Source: Nemertoderma westbladi (taxonomy: Eukaryota; Xenacoelomorpha; Nemertodermatida; Nemertodermatidae). From it: 39,159 nucleotides of DNA. The stretch covers positions 1 to 39,159 of the forward strand of contig JAUCBJ010004646.1 in assembly GCA_032718475.1 (NCBI GenBank), given 5' to 3'. The translations under genes and the position numbers were made by a program. Below the pieces are notes generated by a model. It saw only the letters and a list, made by a program, of their open reading frames with translations. It did not search any database and was not told where the DNA came from. How positions within the stretch are numbered: the first letter of the stretch is position 1; every line of letters starts with the position of its first letter. Shown piece after piece: positions 1-9,995 of this stretch.

Positions 1-1400
1 TAGTCGAAACCAATCCGTGCGCGACCATTCACCCGCTGGAGATTCCCGGGAGATTGGGTTCGACGGTTTAATTTTATTGCTATGTAAGCCTAATGTATTA
101 TTCGACTGACAGTATTATATAATCTCTGACAATATTATTCACCTTCGGGAATATTAACAGTTCCTTTAGGACGTGGCGCTTTATCTATATAAACAGAGTT
201 ATGACTTAAACTACTCACAACGATATGGCTTAATTATAATTCACATATATGGCGCATTCTTTAGGAATTGCTTCTTTAATAGACTCACTCATACACAATG
301 CTGCACAATACTGCACACTAATCTGCCAATCTTCACTGATTTTAGTCACATATAAAAGGAACACAGGCTGACTCATGTAGGGTCTATCAAATAACATTGG
401 ATTCACTTCAAACCACTTTAACATAAGTCACAATCGTTATTGGTAACCTTTCTCTCTTACCTTCGGTATATCAAGAATATTGGGTTTCGGGGTTATTTAT
501 CGTTATTCCAAATATAATAATTCATCAACCATATTATGAAGAACTGACAGTAAATAGCAGTATAAAACAACAACTGAACACTGATTGTTATGAGTTTGCA
601 ATGTTTCAGCAGTCAGGATGTATGATCAGTCAGCAGCGATTAAAAGTCCGGTGCGGTGTGGTCAGTTAAAGGATATATGTCCTTATAATTAAACCTACTA
701 GTGTAAAACTAAAAACTGAAAACACGGAGGTGCCAAAAGCCGGTTCTTAGGCTCTGGGCAAAAACATAACACTGAACTACTGAGTTTCTGTATATACCTC
801 CAACACAGAGACAACAAACGCTCTGATTGGTCAACCTGAACAACGAGAGAACAGAGAAACAAAGAAACGTCGACGTGGCAATATCAGCTGCTAGCCGTCG
901 TCATGGTAGCGACACTGTTTTCAAGAGTATCGAGCTTTTACGTCACGGAATTACGGATTATGTCCTCTAAAGTACAAATACAGAAGAAATAGCTTTTATG
1001 TCCGCTAAAACACCAGTACAGCAAGGACACGGCCTTTTTATGCCTGGTAAACCAACTACAGAGTACTTTACGGGAAAAATAAGGAAATATAACCGGACAA
1101 TTCAGCAAAAGCTTTTACAGCCACTTCCACCTGATATCCACCCATAGTCCACGTACTCAACTTATATCTTAATGTTGTTTGTCTGTCAATAATGCAACAC
1201 AGTTCCCTATCATAACAACTATTATTCTTTGTAACTTTATCTCGGTATCTGTTCAATTGTGGGAATGGGGTTCACGACTCAAATTCAAAACCAGATTAAT
1301 TAGATGCAATAATATCACAGAAACACAATGGCGTTTACATAATTCAATAAGATGCTAAAATAGCCGAGATATTGGTGTTTTCAGTTAAAACTTATTCAGA
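1..1400. other. Unassigned AT-rich DNA
   Basis: No coding sequence, RNA gene or mobile-element boundary could be supported here. Short open frames on both strands show no recognisable protein. A TATAAAAGG-like word lies near 350 but nothing downstream supports a promoter. Confidence 0.5.
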
Positions 1401-1418
1401 ATATGAAAACGATCTGTG

Positions 1419-1434
1419 ATTGGTCGTGACGTCA
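1419..1434. promoter_or_regulatory. Inverted CCAAT box next to a full CRE palindrome
   Basis: ATTGG (reverse CCAAT) is followed within a few bases by the perfect palindrome TGACGTCA at 1427-1434. CCAAT/NF-Y and CREB/ATF sites paired at this distance are typical of animal promoters and of some LTRs. No gene start can be assigned nearby, so the role is inferred from the motif only. Another reverse CCAAT lies near 817 and an ACGTCA half-site near 940. Confidence 0.25.
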
Positions 1435-2347
1435 CTATACGCCTCCGAATCCCATTGTCATCAACATTCAGATACCTAATACAATCTTTAATAATAATAA
1501 ATGAATTATTGAACATTATGGAGAGCATTATCATATTGTCCTATCTACATAATACTATCTTTGTATAAATTGCGGTAGTTTGTTACTGCAGCGACTGTTA
1601 TTTTTACGGCGAATGGAGAGTAAACGGGACAACGGCAAGGTACAAGGAGGAGTGAACAGGGGTTCCCGGAACAACGGCAACGGCAAGGAGGAGCGAATAC
1701 GGCGAATGGGAGTACCTGGACTGCTGGAGCTGCGAGCCGGAACGGAATGCCCATGGCAATGTCCCATTAAGCCTACTATGACGGTACGACGGCGACGTAC
1801 GACGGCAAAGGAAAAAAATGATGTACGTATAGGCCTACATAGATATTATGACCTGGCGGGTTCAGGCAAGAGGAGAATGAATGACATTGTATATGTATGG
1901 GCCGTATCAGATGTGTACTGTACAGTCAAGGAGGAATCGACCAACGGTTAGTGTTAACTCTTATCATGGGGGTCTGAGGATGAGTGTGTGATTCGACAAA
2001 ATGCTAACAATGATACCGGAACTAGTGGCGACGTAGTCGCTTATGTATTGCTGCAAAGCGCTGTTAGAAACGACTGAACATTGAACGATGTTTGGTTGCC
2101 TAACAGAGTTGGTTTAACTATCTTACTAGAAAGCATTCAGCGTATTCAATTGTCCTCGGGGGCAATTCCGCTCCCCACAAGTGCATTACAGCAGTTTTAT
2201 CACAATTTGTATGTAGACCATCTCCCTCATTGACCGTGATGACTTAGCCCGTACCCTAATGAGCGTTATATCATATCCCACCCCACCCAATGGTTAGTGA
2301 TAGGAAATAATAAAATCTTACAATGTCATGAATTTGTATGTAGGACA

Positions 2348-2365
2348 CCCCCCCCCCCCCCCCCC
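2348..2365. repeat. Poly-C tract
   Basis: Run of about 18 C. Similar long C or G tracts recur at 2664-2678, about 10968-10985 and about 38621-38647. Such runs are prone to length error in sequencing. Confidence 0.8.
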
Positions 2366-2649
2366 TTGACTTTGGAATTAATATATTCATCACATCTACT
2401 CTTTCCATCCCATCCTTATAATAAATTATCATTTACACATTCATTGCAGTAGAAATCATCGTCGTTATCGTTGCAGATATCGCACTGATATATTTGATGT
2501 TTCAGAGGCCCTATACTTGTACGTGGCGAAAGTAACCCTGTTGTCCGCCATGTGCACCTGGGTTACTGTCAGTCAGTCACAACCCACCGTCCCATCCAAG
2601 GCATATTATATACTACGCCTTGGCATATAGTACGTCTTGGTCCCATCCC

Positions 2650-2712
2650 CAGGGCCGTATTTAGGGGGGGGGGGGGGGCAGGCCCCCCACCACAGTCCCC
2701 CCCCCCCCACCA
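2650..2712. repeat. G-tract/C-tract snap-back pair
   Basis: A run of about 15 G is followed within about 20 bases by GGCCCCCC and then a C run. The G and C arms could pair as a hairpin, or the G arm could form a G-quadruplex. The preceding words (agggccgtatttagg) resemble a dispersed invertebrate repeat, but I cannot name it. Confidence 0.4.
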
Positions 2713-3261
2713 CGATATAGGGATCGACAGAACTATAGAGGAGTCGGAAGGAACCGTAATCGAACATGGTAATTTTGAATTTTACCACTTATTAAATCCC
2801 AAAATAGGCCTATGTGAGAAACAAAAATAAAAAGTTATGAAATGAACGTGAAATGAGAAGGGGTAAAATCCGTATTAAAAATAGGTAAATTTGACCTATG
2901 GGTAAGTGTTTTAAAGGGAGATTAAAAATAGGTAAATGTTGGGGTAACTGCCGATTTACTAAATTTCAATAATAATATACATTATTACACTCTGTAACCG
3001 TAACAAAAACATATTACATCGAAATATCGAAAAAGTATACTGAGAAACGGTTGATATCGTACGCATATTGCATACACGAGATCAAATACATGTAATTCAA
3101 TTATTATTATAATAAATTTCTAAATTAATCACAGACAACCAGAATTATAGTTTGGCCTTCGCTGAGTCATCTATCCGTTTGTTCCGGTAGTCTAAAATCA
3201 GGCGTAAAGTGAAGATGTGATTGACCGGCTTCATTTTGTTCAAAAAATGAATATCTCGTAT

Positions 3262-3330
3262 GAGTAACACGAGGGCTCGTGTTAGAAAAATATTTTTCTC
3301 ATGTCCCTTCCCGGGCTCAGTAGGTTAGTG
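3262..3330. repeat. Stray copy of the transposon right-end sequence
   Basis: This stretch holds one copy of the acacgagggctcgt core followed by a segment nearly identical, in the same orientation, to 7924-7981 (gttagaaaaatatttttctc and on to cccttcccgggctc). It is a direct, not inverted, copy of the right outer end of the neighbouring transposon. It is probably the remnant end of a second copy or of a rearrangement. Confidence 0.6.
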
Positions 3331-3531
3331 CATTGCAGGCATTGTTTCGCCACATTTAGGTCGAATTGTAGAAGAAAGTAAAGAAAATGTGTCACTTGCA
3401 ACTGAAGGAACGCTTAAAGTAAACAAACCTTACCTAAATTTACAAAGCGTGGGATCGATATCTGGGTGTCATTTGGTCGCATTGTTAGCGTCGAATAGGG
3501 GAAATTCACTTACTTTGATAGGACTATGTGT

Positions 3532-3699
3532 TAGTAACACGAGCCCTCGTGTTAGCATCACGAGCCCTCGTGTTAGTATCACGAGCCCTCGTGTTAGTAA
3601 CACGAGCCCTCGTGTTAGTAACACGAGCCCTCGTGTTAGTAACACGAGCCCTCGTGTTAGTAACACGAGCCCTCGTGTTAGTAAGACGAGCCCTCCTGT
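3532..3699. repeat. 21-bp tandem array in the left terminal inverted repeat, 8 copies
   Basis: Unit gttagtaacacgagccctcgt. The core acgagcccTCGT is near-palindromic. Copies 2, 3 and 8 carry single-base variants. Frames through this array are open on both strands only because 21 is a multiple of three and the unit lacks stops. Confidence 0.95.
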
Positions 3700-5000
3700 T
3701 AGCTAATACGACCATTTACGTTAATATTACCAATTTGGAGTTGTTTGATTGGTTGTAGTAACATAGGAGAACTAAATTGGAGGGAAATTAAAATTGTATA
3801 TCAGTGGTTCCTATGTTACTGTTCAGTATAGGCCTATTATATATTTCGCGTTTCTCTTAACGGCTGCAGGTATACTGACTTAAGTGTGAATATGAATAAC
3901 GAACTTGAAACATTCATGAGAGAACGAAGCTTGGACGAGTTCATTCCTCGGATGGTAACCGACAAGATAAGCCCAGAAATTATATTACTACTAAATGATG
4001 TTGAACTGAAACTTTACTTACCAGCATACGGCGACCGAGTTTCTGTAAAGGCATTTTGTAGGCAGATGAACGGTGCCAGTAGTTCTAATAATCCTAACCC
4101 AACCTCTGAATCGAACGCCGACTCTAATGGAAATACTGTATTGGATCGGATACGAAATAGGCTGGGAATAGCTAAAGGTTCAAAACGAATCCGAGATCAG
4201 GATGTTAATATGAAAGGTAATACATATGCTAAGAAATCTTGCTCGAGGTTGGAGCTTGGTTGGCTTCACTACCGATCTGAGGATCGAGGTTTTGTTCAAG
4301 TGTGGCAGAAGTCTGGGGGTATCTGACTGAAGATAAGAAAACGACATTGCGAGAAATTTTAGATCAGGGGGTGGCTCTATTTTTCGTTAGGGGGATTTCG
4401 TCCTGGGGTGCTTTAGCGGACATGGATGTTGATATCCGAGATTTTAAAGGGTCGGTTTTTACTAATCTTTCTGTTAGTTGGAGAATTTTATGAAGAAACA
4501 AAGCTAGGTATACTTCGATTAATTGGTTCAAAATTAAAATTAGAAGTTTCCTCGGCCGATCCACCGGCTGAAATCTTTTCAACCTATCCAGATCCACATT
4601 CCGCTATCACGGAAGATCATCCTTCATCCATCTCTGAAGATCATCCTTCTGTCATCTTGGAAGTTCAGCCCTCTGTTAGATTCTCGGTCTCGGAAGATCG
4701 GCCTACCGTCATGTCCGAAGATCCGCTTTCCTCTATCATCTCTAGGGATACGGCAGTTGAAAGTAACTTTGACGTCAACGATCAACTTGTTGTGAATACG
4801 CCGGATTCACTCCATGGAATTTAATTAGTTTGGTAGAACAGCTTAACGAGGAGGGAAGAAACATCATCAACGTCGATAGAGAAGATGTGATAATTGAATG
4901 TACCGACATACTGACTAACAGGGGGTTGTGATGTATATATTAACTTTAAGGTAAACACTAGAGTCTTACACCCTTTAACTACAAAAAAAAAATATATAGA

Positions 5001-5178
5001 ATCAGGACATTAAGCCCAAAATACCTTCCAGACCCTAAGGCCATCAAGGAACACAAAACAAAACAAACAAAAACACAAACAAAAGTATAGTATCAGGACA
5101 TTAAGCCCAAAATACCTTCCAGACCCTAAGGCCATAAAGGAACACAAAACAAAACAAACAAAAAACACAAACAAAATA
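5001..5178. repeat. Tandem duplication, 91-bp period, two copies
   Basis: The segment starting atcaggacattaagcccaaa at 5001 is repeated at 5092, each copy ending in an A-rich run of aaacaaacaaa type. It lies in the probable first intron of the HECT-like gene. Confidence 0.85.
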
Positions 5179-5428
5179 TATTATACCATGCTCCACATAT
5201 AGAACAATAATAGATAGAGAAGATGTTATGGATGGAGCAATGCGGGGGTTTACTCGAAGTACCTTCAATCCCTGTTTACCCTTGGATGTACAGTTTAGTG
5301 ACGAGGATGGAATGGATGCAGGGGATCCTCGTAGGGAGTTCATGCGACTCGCCATGCATGCTATTTCCAGAGCACCTTTGAAGGACCAGATACTGCTAAA
5401 TGATTTGCTCTTGATTATAACAGTTAGT

Positions 5429-5856
5429 TATGGTGGCACTGAAGGGCCAACAACGAATTTTTTTTTTGCTAAAACAATTCGTGCGCACGACTTGTTACAT
5501 CTGAAACAACTCGTGCGCACGACTTGTTTTGCTAAAACAAGTCGTGCACACGACTTGTTACTTCAGAAACAACTCGTGCGCACGACTTGTTTTGCTAAAA
5601 CAACTCGTGTGCACGACTTGTTACATCAGAAACATCTCGTGCGCACGACTTGTTTTGCTAAAACAAGTCGTGCTCACGACTTGTTACATCAGAAACAACT
5701 CGTGCGCACGACTTGTTTTGCTAAAACAACTCGTGCGCACGAGTTGTTTCTGATGTAACAAGTCGTGCGCACGACTTGTTTCTGATGTAACAAGTCGTGC
5801 GCACGACTTGTTTCACACAAAAAAAATTTCTTTGTTGGCCCTTCAGTGCCACCATA
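5429..5856. mobile_element. 428-bp MITE made of palindromes, GTTAGT target duplication
   Basis: Terminal inverted repeats TATGGTGGCACTGAAGGGCC (continuing AACAA) face each other at 5429 and 5856. GTTAGT is found directly outside both ends (5423-5428 and 5857-5862), a 6-bp target-site duplication. The interior is an array of eleven palindromic units with no coding capacity, so it is non-autonomous. It was inserted exactly over the 5' splice junction of the HECT-like gene's second exon. Confidence 0.9.
5476..5815. repeat. Array of eleven 22-bp palindromes
   Basis: The unit ACAAGTCGTGCGCACGACTTGT is a perfect palindrome; most copies differ by one or two bases. Spacers alternate between ttgctaaa and acatcagaa-type sequences in the first nine units and are tctgatgta (the reverse complement type) in the last two. 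This indicates an inversion or symmetric growth at the right end. Confidence 0.9.
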
Positions 5857-5917
5857 GTTAGTAATTATTTATTACTTAATTATTTTTATTTATATAGGAT
5901 TCTATTAAGGTAATAAA

Positions 5918-6860
5918 CTCGATGGAATTAAATATGGGGAAAACTAAAATAATTAAATTTAGGAAAGGCGGTCGAACATCCAGGGCAGATATATTCTACT
6001 ACAACGGCGTCCAAGTACCGTTATGCAACGAATACGAGTACCTAGGGGTCACCCTACAACCATCGTTATCATTCTCACGACACATAAACCAGAAGAAAAG
6101 GAAAGCTTTCTCAGCAATAGGATGCCTGAAAGATCTTCACCATGTTTCTATTAACACTGGTCTAACTATCTTCCAAATGAAAATAGACCCTATGGTTAAT
6201 TATGCCTTCACAGAGATCGCCAAATTCTTTACTCTCGCGAACCTTAAACAAATTGATATCATCAAATCAACTTATGTGAAACGTCTTCTTGGTTTGCCAA
6301 AAAATGCATCTTCCACCGTGGCCCTGAAAATGATTCCAACGAACACATACATAGAAGATTTGTCACTGCGTTATCCTTCAATGTTTGAACCTACTGTTCT
6401 AGAACAATATCGACTACATCGCCAGACAAAAGAAAGCTTATTTGTTGCAGAAAATTATTCCGAAGGCCCTGCATTTACAACATCACAGTGGCGCTCTCCC
6501 GGCCAAAAGAATCGACACCTCATAACTCGAGTAACTGTCCATGGTTTCCATTGGAAAATATGCCGAAATAAAACCCCCTTTCACGAACTTGGGGATGCCT
6601 GCACCTGTATCTACTGCGGGGGTCCTGCTTCCAACCGGCTCCATGCGATTAGATGTGCGAGTTGCCCTCACCTATCCCTTCTAGGAAGCCTCTAGTTCTG
6701 TCTTCGGATTATTCCCTTTTAGTATTATTTTTACCTATTATATTTTAAATTATTTTAATTTCGTATTTTAAAGTACACTGTATAATACTAATAGTTAATT
6801 AAATAAAACATAACCTGTTACCCCGCTCGGGGTGTTAATATCAAAAAAAAAAAAAAAAAA
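5918..6860 (+). mobile_element. 5'-truncated non-LTR retrotransposon with poly-A tail
   Basis: A 13-bp target-site duplication, ttaaggtaataaa, lies at 5905-5917 and again at 6861-6873, directly after an A18 tail (6843-6860). The insert begins in mid-ORF, which is the usual 5' truncation of target-primed reverse transcription. It lies in the intron between the second and third exons of the HECT-like gene. Confidence 0.9.
5922..6695 (+). pseudogene. C-terminal fragment of LINE reverse-transcriptase polyprotein
   Basis: The frame runs 257 codons without a break. It begins in the region after the RT catalytic motif (MGKTKIIKFRKGG, then EYEYLGVTL), continues through the RT thumb/connection part, and ends with a cysteine/histidine cluster (CTCIYCGG then HAIRCASC) typical of the C-terminal tail of many LINEs. 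The N-terminal endonuclease and the palm motifs are missing by truncation. No true start codon is expected. The clade is not determined. Confidence 0.75.
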
Positions 6861-7005
6861 TTAAGGTAATAAAATATTTAGACCAATTTGTTAGTGTCTA
6901 TTTTTTTTTTTGCAGGTGTAATTAACAACAAATATGTCATTATTGGCCGCATGATTGCATATATGATAGTCCATCGTGGCCCACTTCCCTTATTCTTTTC
7001 ACCAT

Positions 7006-7478
7006 TTACCGTTTAGGCGAACAATACATAATATTAGGTCGACCTCTTGGAACGTTGGGATTTCTTGAAGGACGAATAAGATGGTGGTTCCAAACTGTCT
7101 AGTTCGTTTTGAATTAGTGAAGTAAAACAGAACTGAACAACAGCCTTTGAAACAAAGTCTCCAGGGAGTTTACCTTCTGCCTGCAATTCTTTAAATAATT
7201 CTATCCAGAACTGTGCGTTATCCTTCCGAAGAACCCCCCACCAATCCAGCCCCCCACCTTCCCGATCCAGCCAATTGATTTTTAAATAATTCTACAACTT
7301 CTTCCAATGGTGTATAATTTCGACGTTGTAATCCGAAATCTCTAAATAAACGTTTTAGTTGTCGCTCACCAATGTTTATCCCATCATGATCATTGGCGAG
7401 TACAGACGAAATATCTTTATAAGGCATGCTAAGGTCAAAATACATTTTGAGAAGCGGCATTAACTGATCGGGCCACAT
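7006..7478 (-). pseudogene. rve-type integrase/transposase remnant with internal deletion
   Basis: From ATG 7478 the frame encodes an N-terminal HTH-like segment: LMPLLKMYFDLSMPYKDI, then ERQLKRLFRDFGLQRRNYTP, then NQLAGSGR. Conserved integrases of this group continue from GSG into the catalytic core, but here the sequence jumps at about 7220-7255 to a C-terminal block (QFWIELFKELQAEGKLPGDF, then FTSLIQNELDSL). A further frameshift near 7050 leads to the terminal motif PRGRPNIMYCSPKR with a stop at 7006. The core with the D,D,E residues is deleted, so it is inactive. The gene lies tail-to-tail with the HECT-like gene. Recognition rests on remembered motif order. Confidence 0.65.
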
Positions 7479-7735
7479 AATGTCAAAATGTGCTGGGCAT
7501 GCAATAGTTCGCGTTGCTAAGTTGAATTACTGCGAATTCAATTAAGTGGCAAACCTCGAACTGTTGTCATACACGAAACATACAGGAACAGAACAGAAAC
7601 GTAAGAACCACTGAGATACAATTCTAATTTCCCTCCAATTTAGTTGTCCTATGTTACTACAACCAATCAAACAACTACAAATTTGTAATATTAACGTAAA
7701 TGGTCGTTGGAGCTATCATGAGGGCACGTGTTAGC

Positions 7736-7946
7736 TAACACGAGGGCTCGTGTTAGTAACACGAGGGCTCGTGTTAGTAACACGAGGGCTCGTGTTAGTA
7801 ACACGAGGGCTCGTGTTAGTAACACGAGGGCTCGTGTTAGTAACACGAGGGCTCGTGTTAGTAACACGAGGGCTCGTGTTAGTAACACGAGGGCTCGTGT
7901 TAGTAACACGAGGGCTCGTGTTAGTAACACGAGGGCTCGTGTTAGA
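7736..7946. repeat. 21-bp tandem array in the right terminal inverted repeat, 10 copies
   Basis: Unit gttagtaacacgagggctcgt, almost perfectly repeated. It is the inverted counterpart of the 3532-3699 array, apart from ttagtaa versus ttactaa after reverse complementing. Its greater homogeneity suggests more recent array expansion on this side. Confidence 0.95.
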
Positions 7947-7981
7947 AAAATGTTTTTCTCATGTCCCTTCCCGGGCTCCGT

Positions 7982-8436
7982 ACTAACCGGACCAAAGCGC
8001 AAAGTAGAAAGTTTTAGTTTACCAAGCAGCCAAGTCAGCAAGTTGAAGTAGGCCCAACGACTACGGTACAGTAGTTATAAACGAGTTGACATGCAGAACA
8101 AACAGAATTCCGATATTTTTATTTAATTTACCACTTATTTTTTTCATTATATTTCAAAATAAAGTAAACGTTATGCATGTGGTGCTCTGGTTCCATATAC
8201 AATTCGCCATCAATTATGTTATGCGGCCGAAAAAATGCAAGTCAGAAAAAAACTTTTGGTCCCGAGTACCACATTGCTAATATACAGTACTACAGTACCA
8301 AAGCGAATCAATTTCACGAACCATTTAGGGCTTAAATCTCGTCTGATCGATATATTTTGGAGATACTTCATTAATTTTAAACATTACACAATTGATAATT
8401 CTTGTAGCTGGACAGTGTATTGCAGCTATGTCTTAA
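7982..8436. other. Spacer between two transposons
   Basis: AT-rich sequence with short open frames only. Ends at the TTAA target site of the next element (8433-8436). No gene seen. Confidence 0.5.
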
Positions 8437-9991
8437 CCCTATTAGTACCGGGCTATAAAATGCTGTACAAATACCGGGAGGGGGTCATATTGACCCCCCC
8501 CCCTCTAAAATCTACAAATATTTACGAAAACGTCTGATTTTTTGTTTGTACGTAGGTATCACTTGTCTGGATCCGACCGAAAAAAAAAATTTTCGAAAAA
8601 ATGTACTGGGGTGGTTATATTGCAGCACCAAAATTACAAGTAGTGCACAATTTTCACAAAATTTGAAAGTTACATTTTCGGCTAATTATTTTTCAATACA
8701 GGTTTTCTGGGGTGCAAAATACATTGGAAAATATTTAAAAATGATATGATTACTATAAATGGCCGTTTAGTCCTCTCTGCGTAGGAAAAAAATGAAAAAA
8801 ACAAGTAACCAGCACTTTTCAGGTAGAACACAAAATTTTTAATTCACTTATACGATGCTATAAATTCACATTTTCAGGTTTTCGAGGGCGCTGATTCTAA
8901 TGGAATACATTTCTAATATGCCAGATCATTGATACTTGTATTTTTCGGCGTAATTTGGCAAATTTTGGTGCTAGCACCAAATTTCGTACCCATCACCAAA
9001 AAGTACAAGTTTGCGATGTCCAGTGCTGTTTTTATGGATTCCATCGGATTCAGGACCCTCATAAACCCGTATAACGCAAGAAACAAGGTGATACTATCTA
9101 CTGATAAATTTGCATATTTTCCAAAATTTGGTGCTGGCACAACAATTTTCACCCACTGGCGAAAAATACCAGTTTGAGAACTCTTATGAAATTTTTACTG
9201 ATTCCATTGAATTCAGAACCATCACAAACCCGTATAACGCAAGAAACAAGGTGACACAATCAATTGATATATTTGATGGTTTTCAAAATTTGGTGCTAGC
9301 ACCACATTTTGCACCCACATCCGAAAAATACAAGTTTGAGATGTCTAGTTCGATAATTACTTATTCCATTGAATTCAGAACAGCCATAAACCTCTAAAAC
9401 GCAAGAAATAAATTGTCACAAGCAATTTTATCTATCGAATGAATTTTCAAAATTTCGTGCTAGCACCAAAATTTGCACACAGCACCGAAAAATACAAGTT
9501 TGATACGCTTGGTGCAACTCGTATATATTTCATCGAATCCAGAACCCCAAAAAACCCCAATTGCGTAAAAAACAAGTTTCAAACAATCAATTTACAAAAT
9601 TGACATAATTCAAAATTTGGTGCTGGCACCAAAATTTGTCACCCACCGAAAAAAACAAGTTTGAAATTTCTAAATCAATTTATATGAATTCCATCAAATT
9701 TCTAGCACCAAAAAACCGGTGTAAATCAAAAATAGAGATGTTACAATTCATATTTAATGAAATGTAATTTTCAAAAAACGTCTCAAAAAAAGTGCCAAAA
9801 GTAGGGTTAAAAAATGGTGCTATAACTCGAAAAGTACCCAATATTTTTGAAAACGGTTTTCACTACTAGGAAGACAATAGATTTTTAGGAAAAGTCATAA
9901 AATTTCAGATTTCCAACTGCGTTTGTTTCAGAATTATAATAAAAAAACCACGGGGGGGGTCATATTGACCCCCCCCCCGGGTTTAATAGGG
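8437..9991. mobile_element. Non-autonomous piggyBac-like element, TTAA target sites
   Basis: The left end TTAA|CCCTATTAGTACCGGG and the right end ...TTTAATAGGG|TTAA face each other, giving TTAA target duplications (8433-8436, 9992-9995) and inverted termini starting CCCTATTA. Near each end is a matching subterminal near-palindrome GGGGTCATATTGACCCC (about 8480-8503 and 9952-9978). TTAA targets with CCC-starting termini are characteristic of the piggyBac superfamily. At 1555 bp there is no transposase frame, so it would depend on one supplied in trans. Confidence 0.75.
8960..9690. repeat. Diverged tandem repeat, period about 155-165 bp
   Basis: The phrase caaaatttggtgctagcacc recurs near 8968, 9122, 9286, 9451 and 9609. 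Each is followed by variants of aaatacaagtttgagatgtc and, in most, attccatcgaattcagaacc. The copies have diverged considerably, so this is an old internal duplication of the piggyBac-like element. Confidence 0.8.
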
Positions 9992-9995
9992 TTAA

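Larger units (their letters stand above)
1435..3260. other. Unassigned DNA with degenerate short repeats
   Basis: Around 1600-1810 there is a purine-rich stretch with imperfect repeats of cggcaa/ggagg/cggcgaatgg words. It opens a 123-codon frame at 1580-1951 that looks like repeat translation and matches no family I know. The rest is AT-rich with homopolymer runs, and I see no gene. Confidence 0.4.
3892..7016 (+). pseudogene. SAM-like plus HECT-domain ubiquitin-ligase-like gene, truncated
   Basis: Exon 1 (from ATG 3892) encodes a SAM-like segment (ISPEIILLLNDVELKLYLPA, then YGDRVSVKAFCRQM). A basic linker and the conserved block ELGWLHYRSEDRGFVQV follow. Frame breaks near 4320 (after KSGG), 4475 and 4815 interrupt the next conserved blocks (GVALFFVRGISSWG; VDIRDFKGSVF; EQLNEEGRNIINVDREDV). 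A second exon, about 5206-5426, repeats an IDREDV start and reads GAMRGFTRSTFNPC then DAGDPRREFMRL, the start of a HECT N-lobe as in G2E3-like proteins. A third exon from 6916 (after a T11-GCAG acceptor) reads NKYVIIGRMIAYMIVHRGPL and stops at 7016. The C-lobe with the catalytic cysteine is absent. Proteins of this layout would be E3 ligases; this copy is a pseudogene. The family assignment comes from recalled motifs. Confidence 0.6.
3532..7946. mobile_element. Decayed DNA transposon carrying convergent HECT-like and integrase genes
   Basis: Inverted repeats bound this region. The left one (3532 to about 3825) is an array of 21-bp units followed by about 110 bp of unique sequence. The right one (about 7592-7946) is the reverse complement of the unique part followed by ten 21-bp units. 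Inside, a + strand gene starts at 3892 and a - strand gene at 7478; both point inward and their last stop codons overlap by 11 bp at 7006-7016. Both ORFs begin within about 130 bp of the inner edge of a repeat, so the repeats probably supplied both promoters (inference). The architecture recalls IS3EU-type eukaryotic DNA transposons, a family name recalled and not tested. Both genes are broken, so this copy is dead. Confidence 0.65.

Noticed and set aside
1580-1951. 123-codon ORF as a gene
   Set aside because: Arg/Gly-rich reading of a degenerate purine-rich repeat; no domain, no conserved pattern, no promoter context.
3532-3699. CRISPR-like repeat array
   Set aside because: Units are contiguous 21-mers with no unique spacers, in animal DNA and within transposon inverted repeats.
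5476-5815. CRISPR-like palindromic array
   Set aside because: Spacers are only two repeating short sequences, and the array is bounded by MITE inverted repeats with a target duplication.
7728-8051. Protein-coding frames over the 21-bp arrays on both strands
   Set aside because: Translation of a stop-free tandem repeat; no independent coding evidence.
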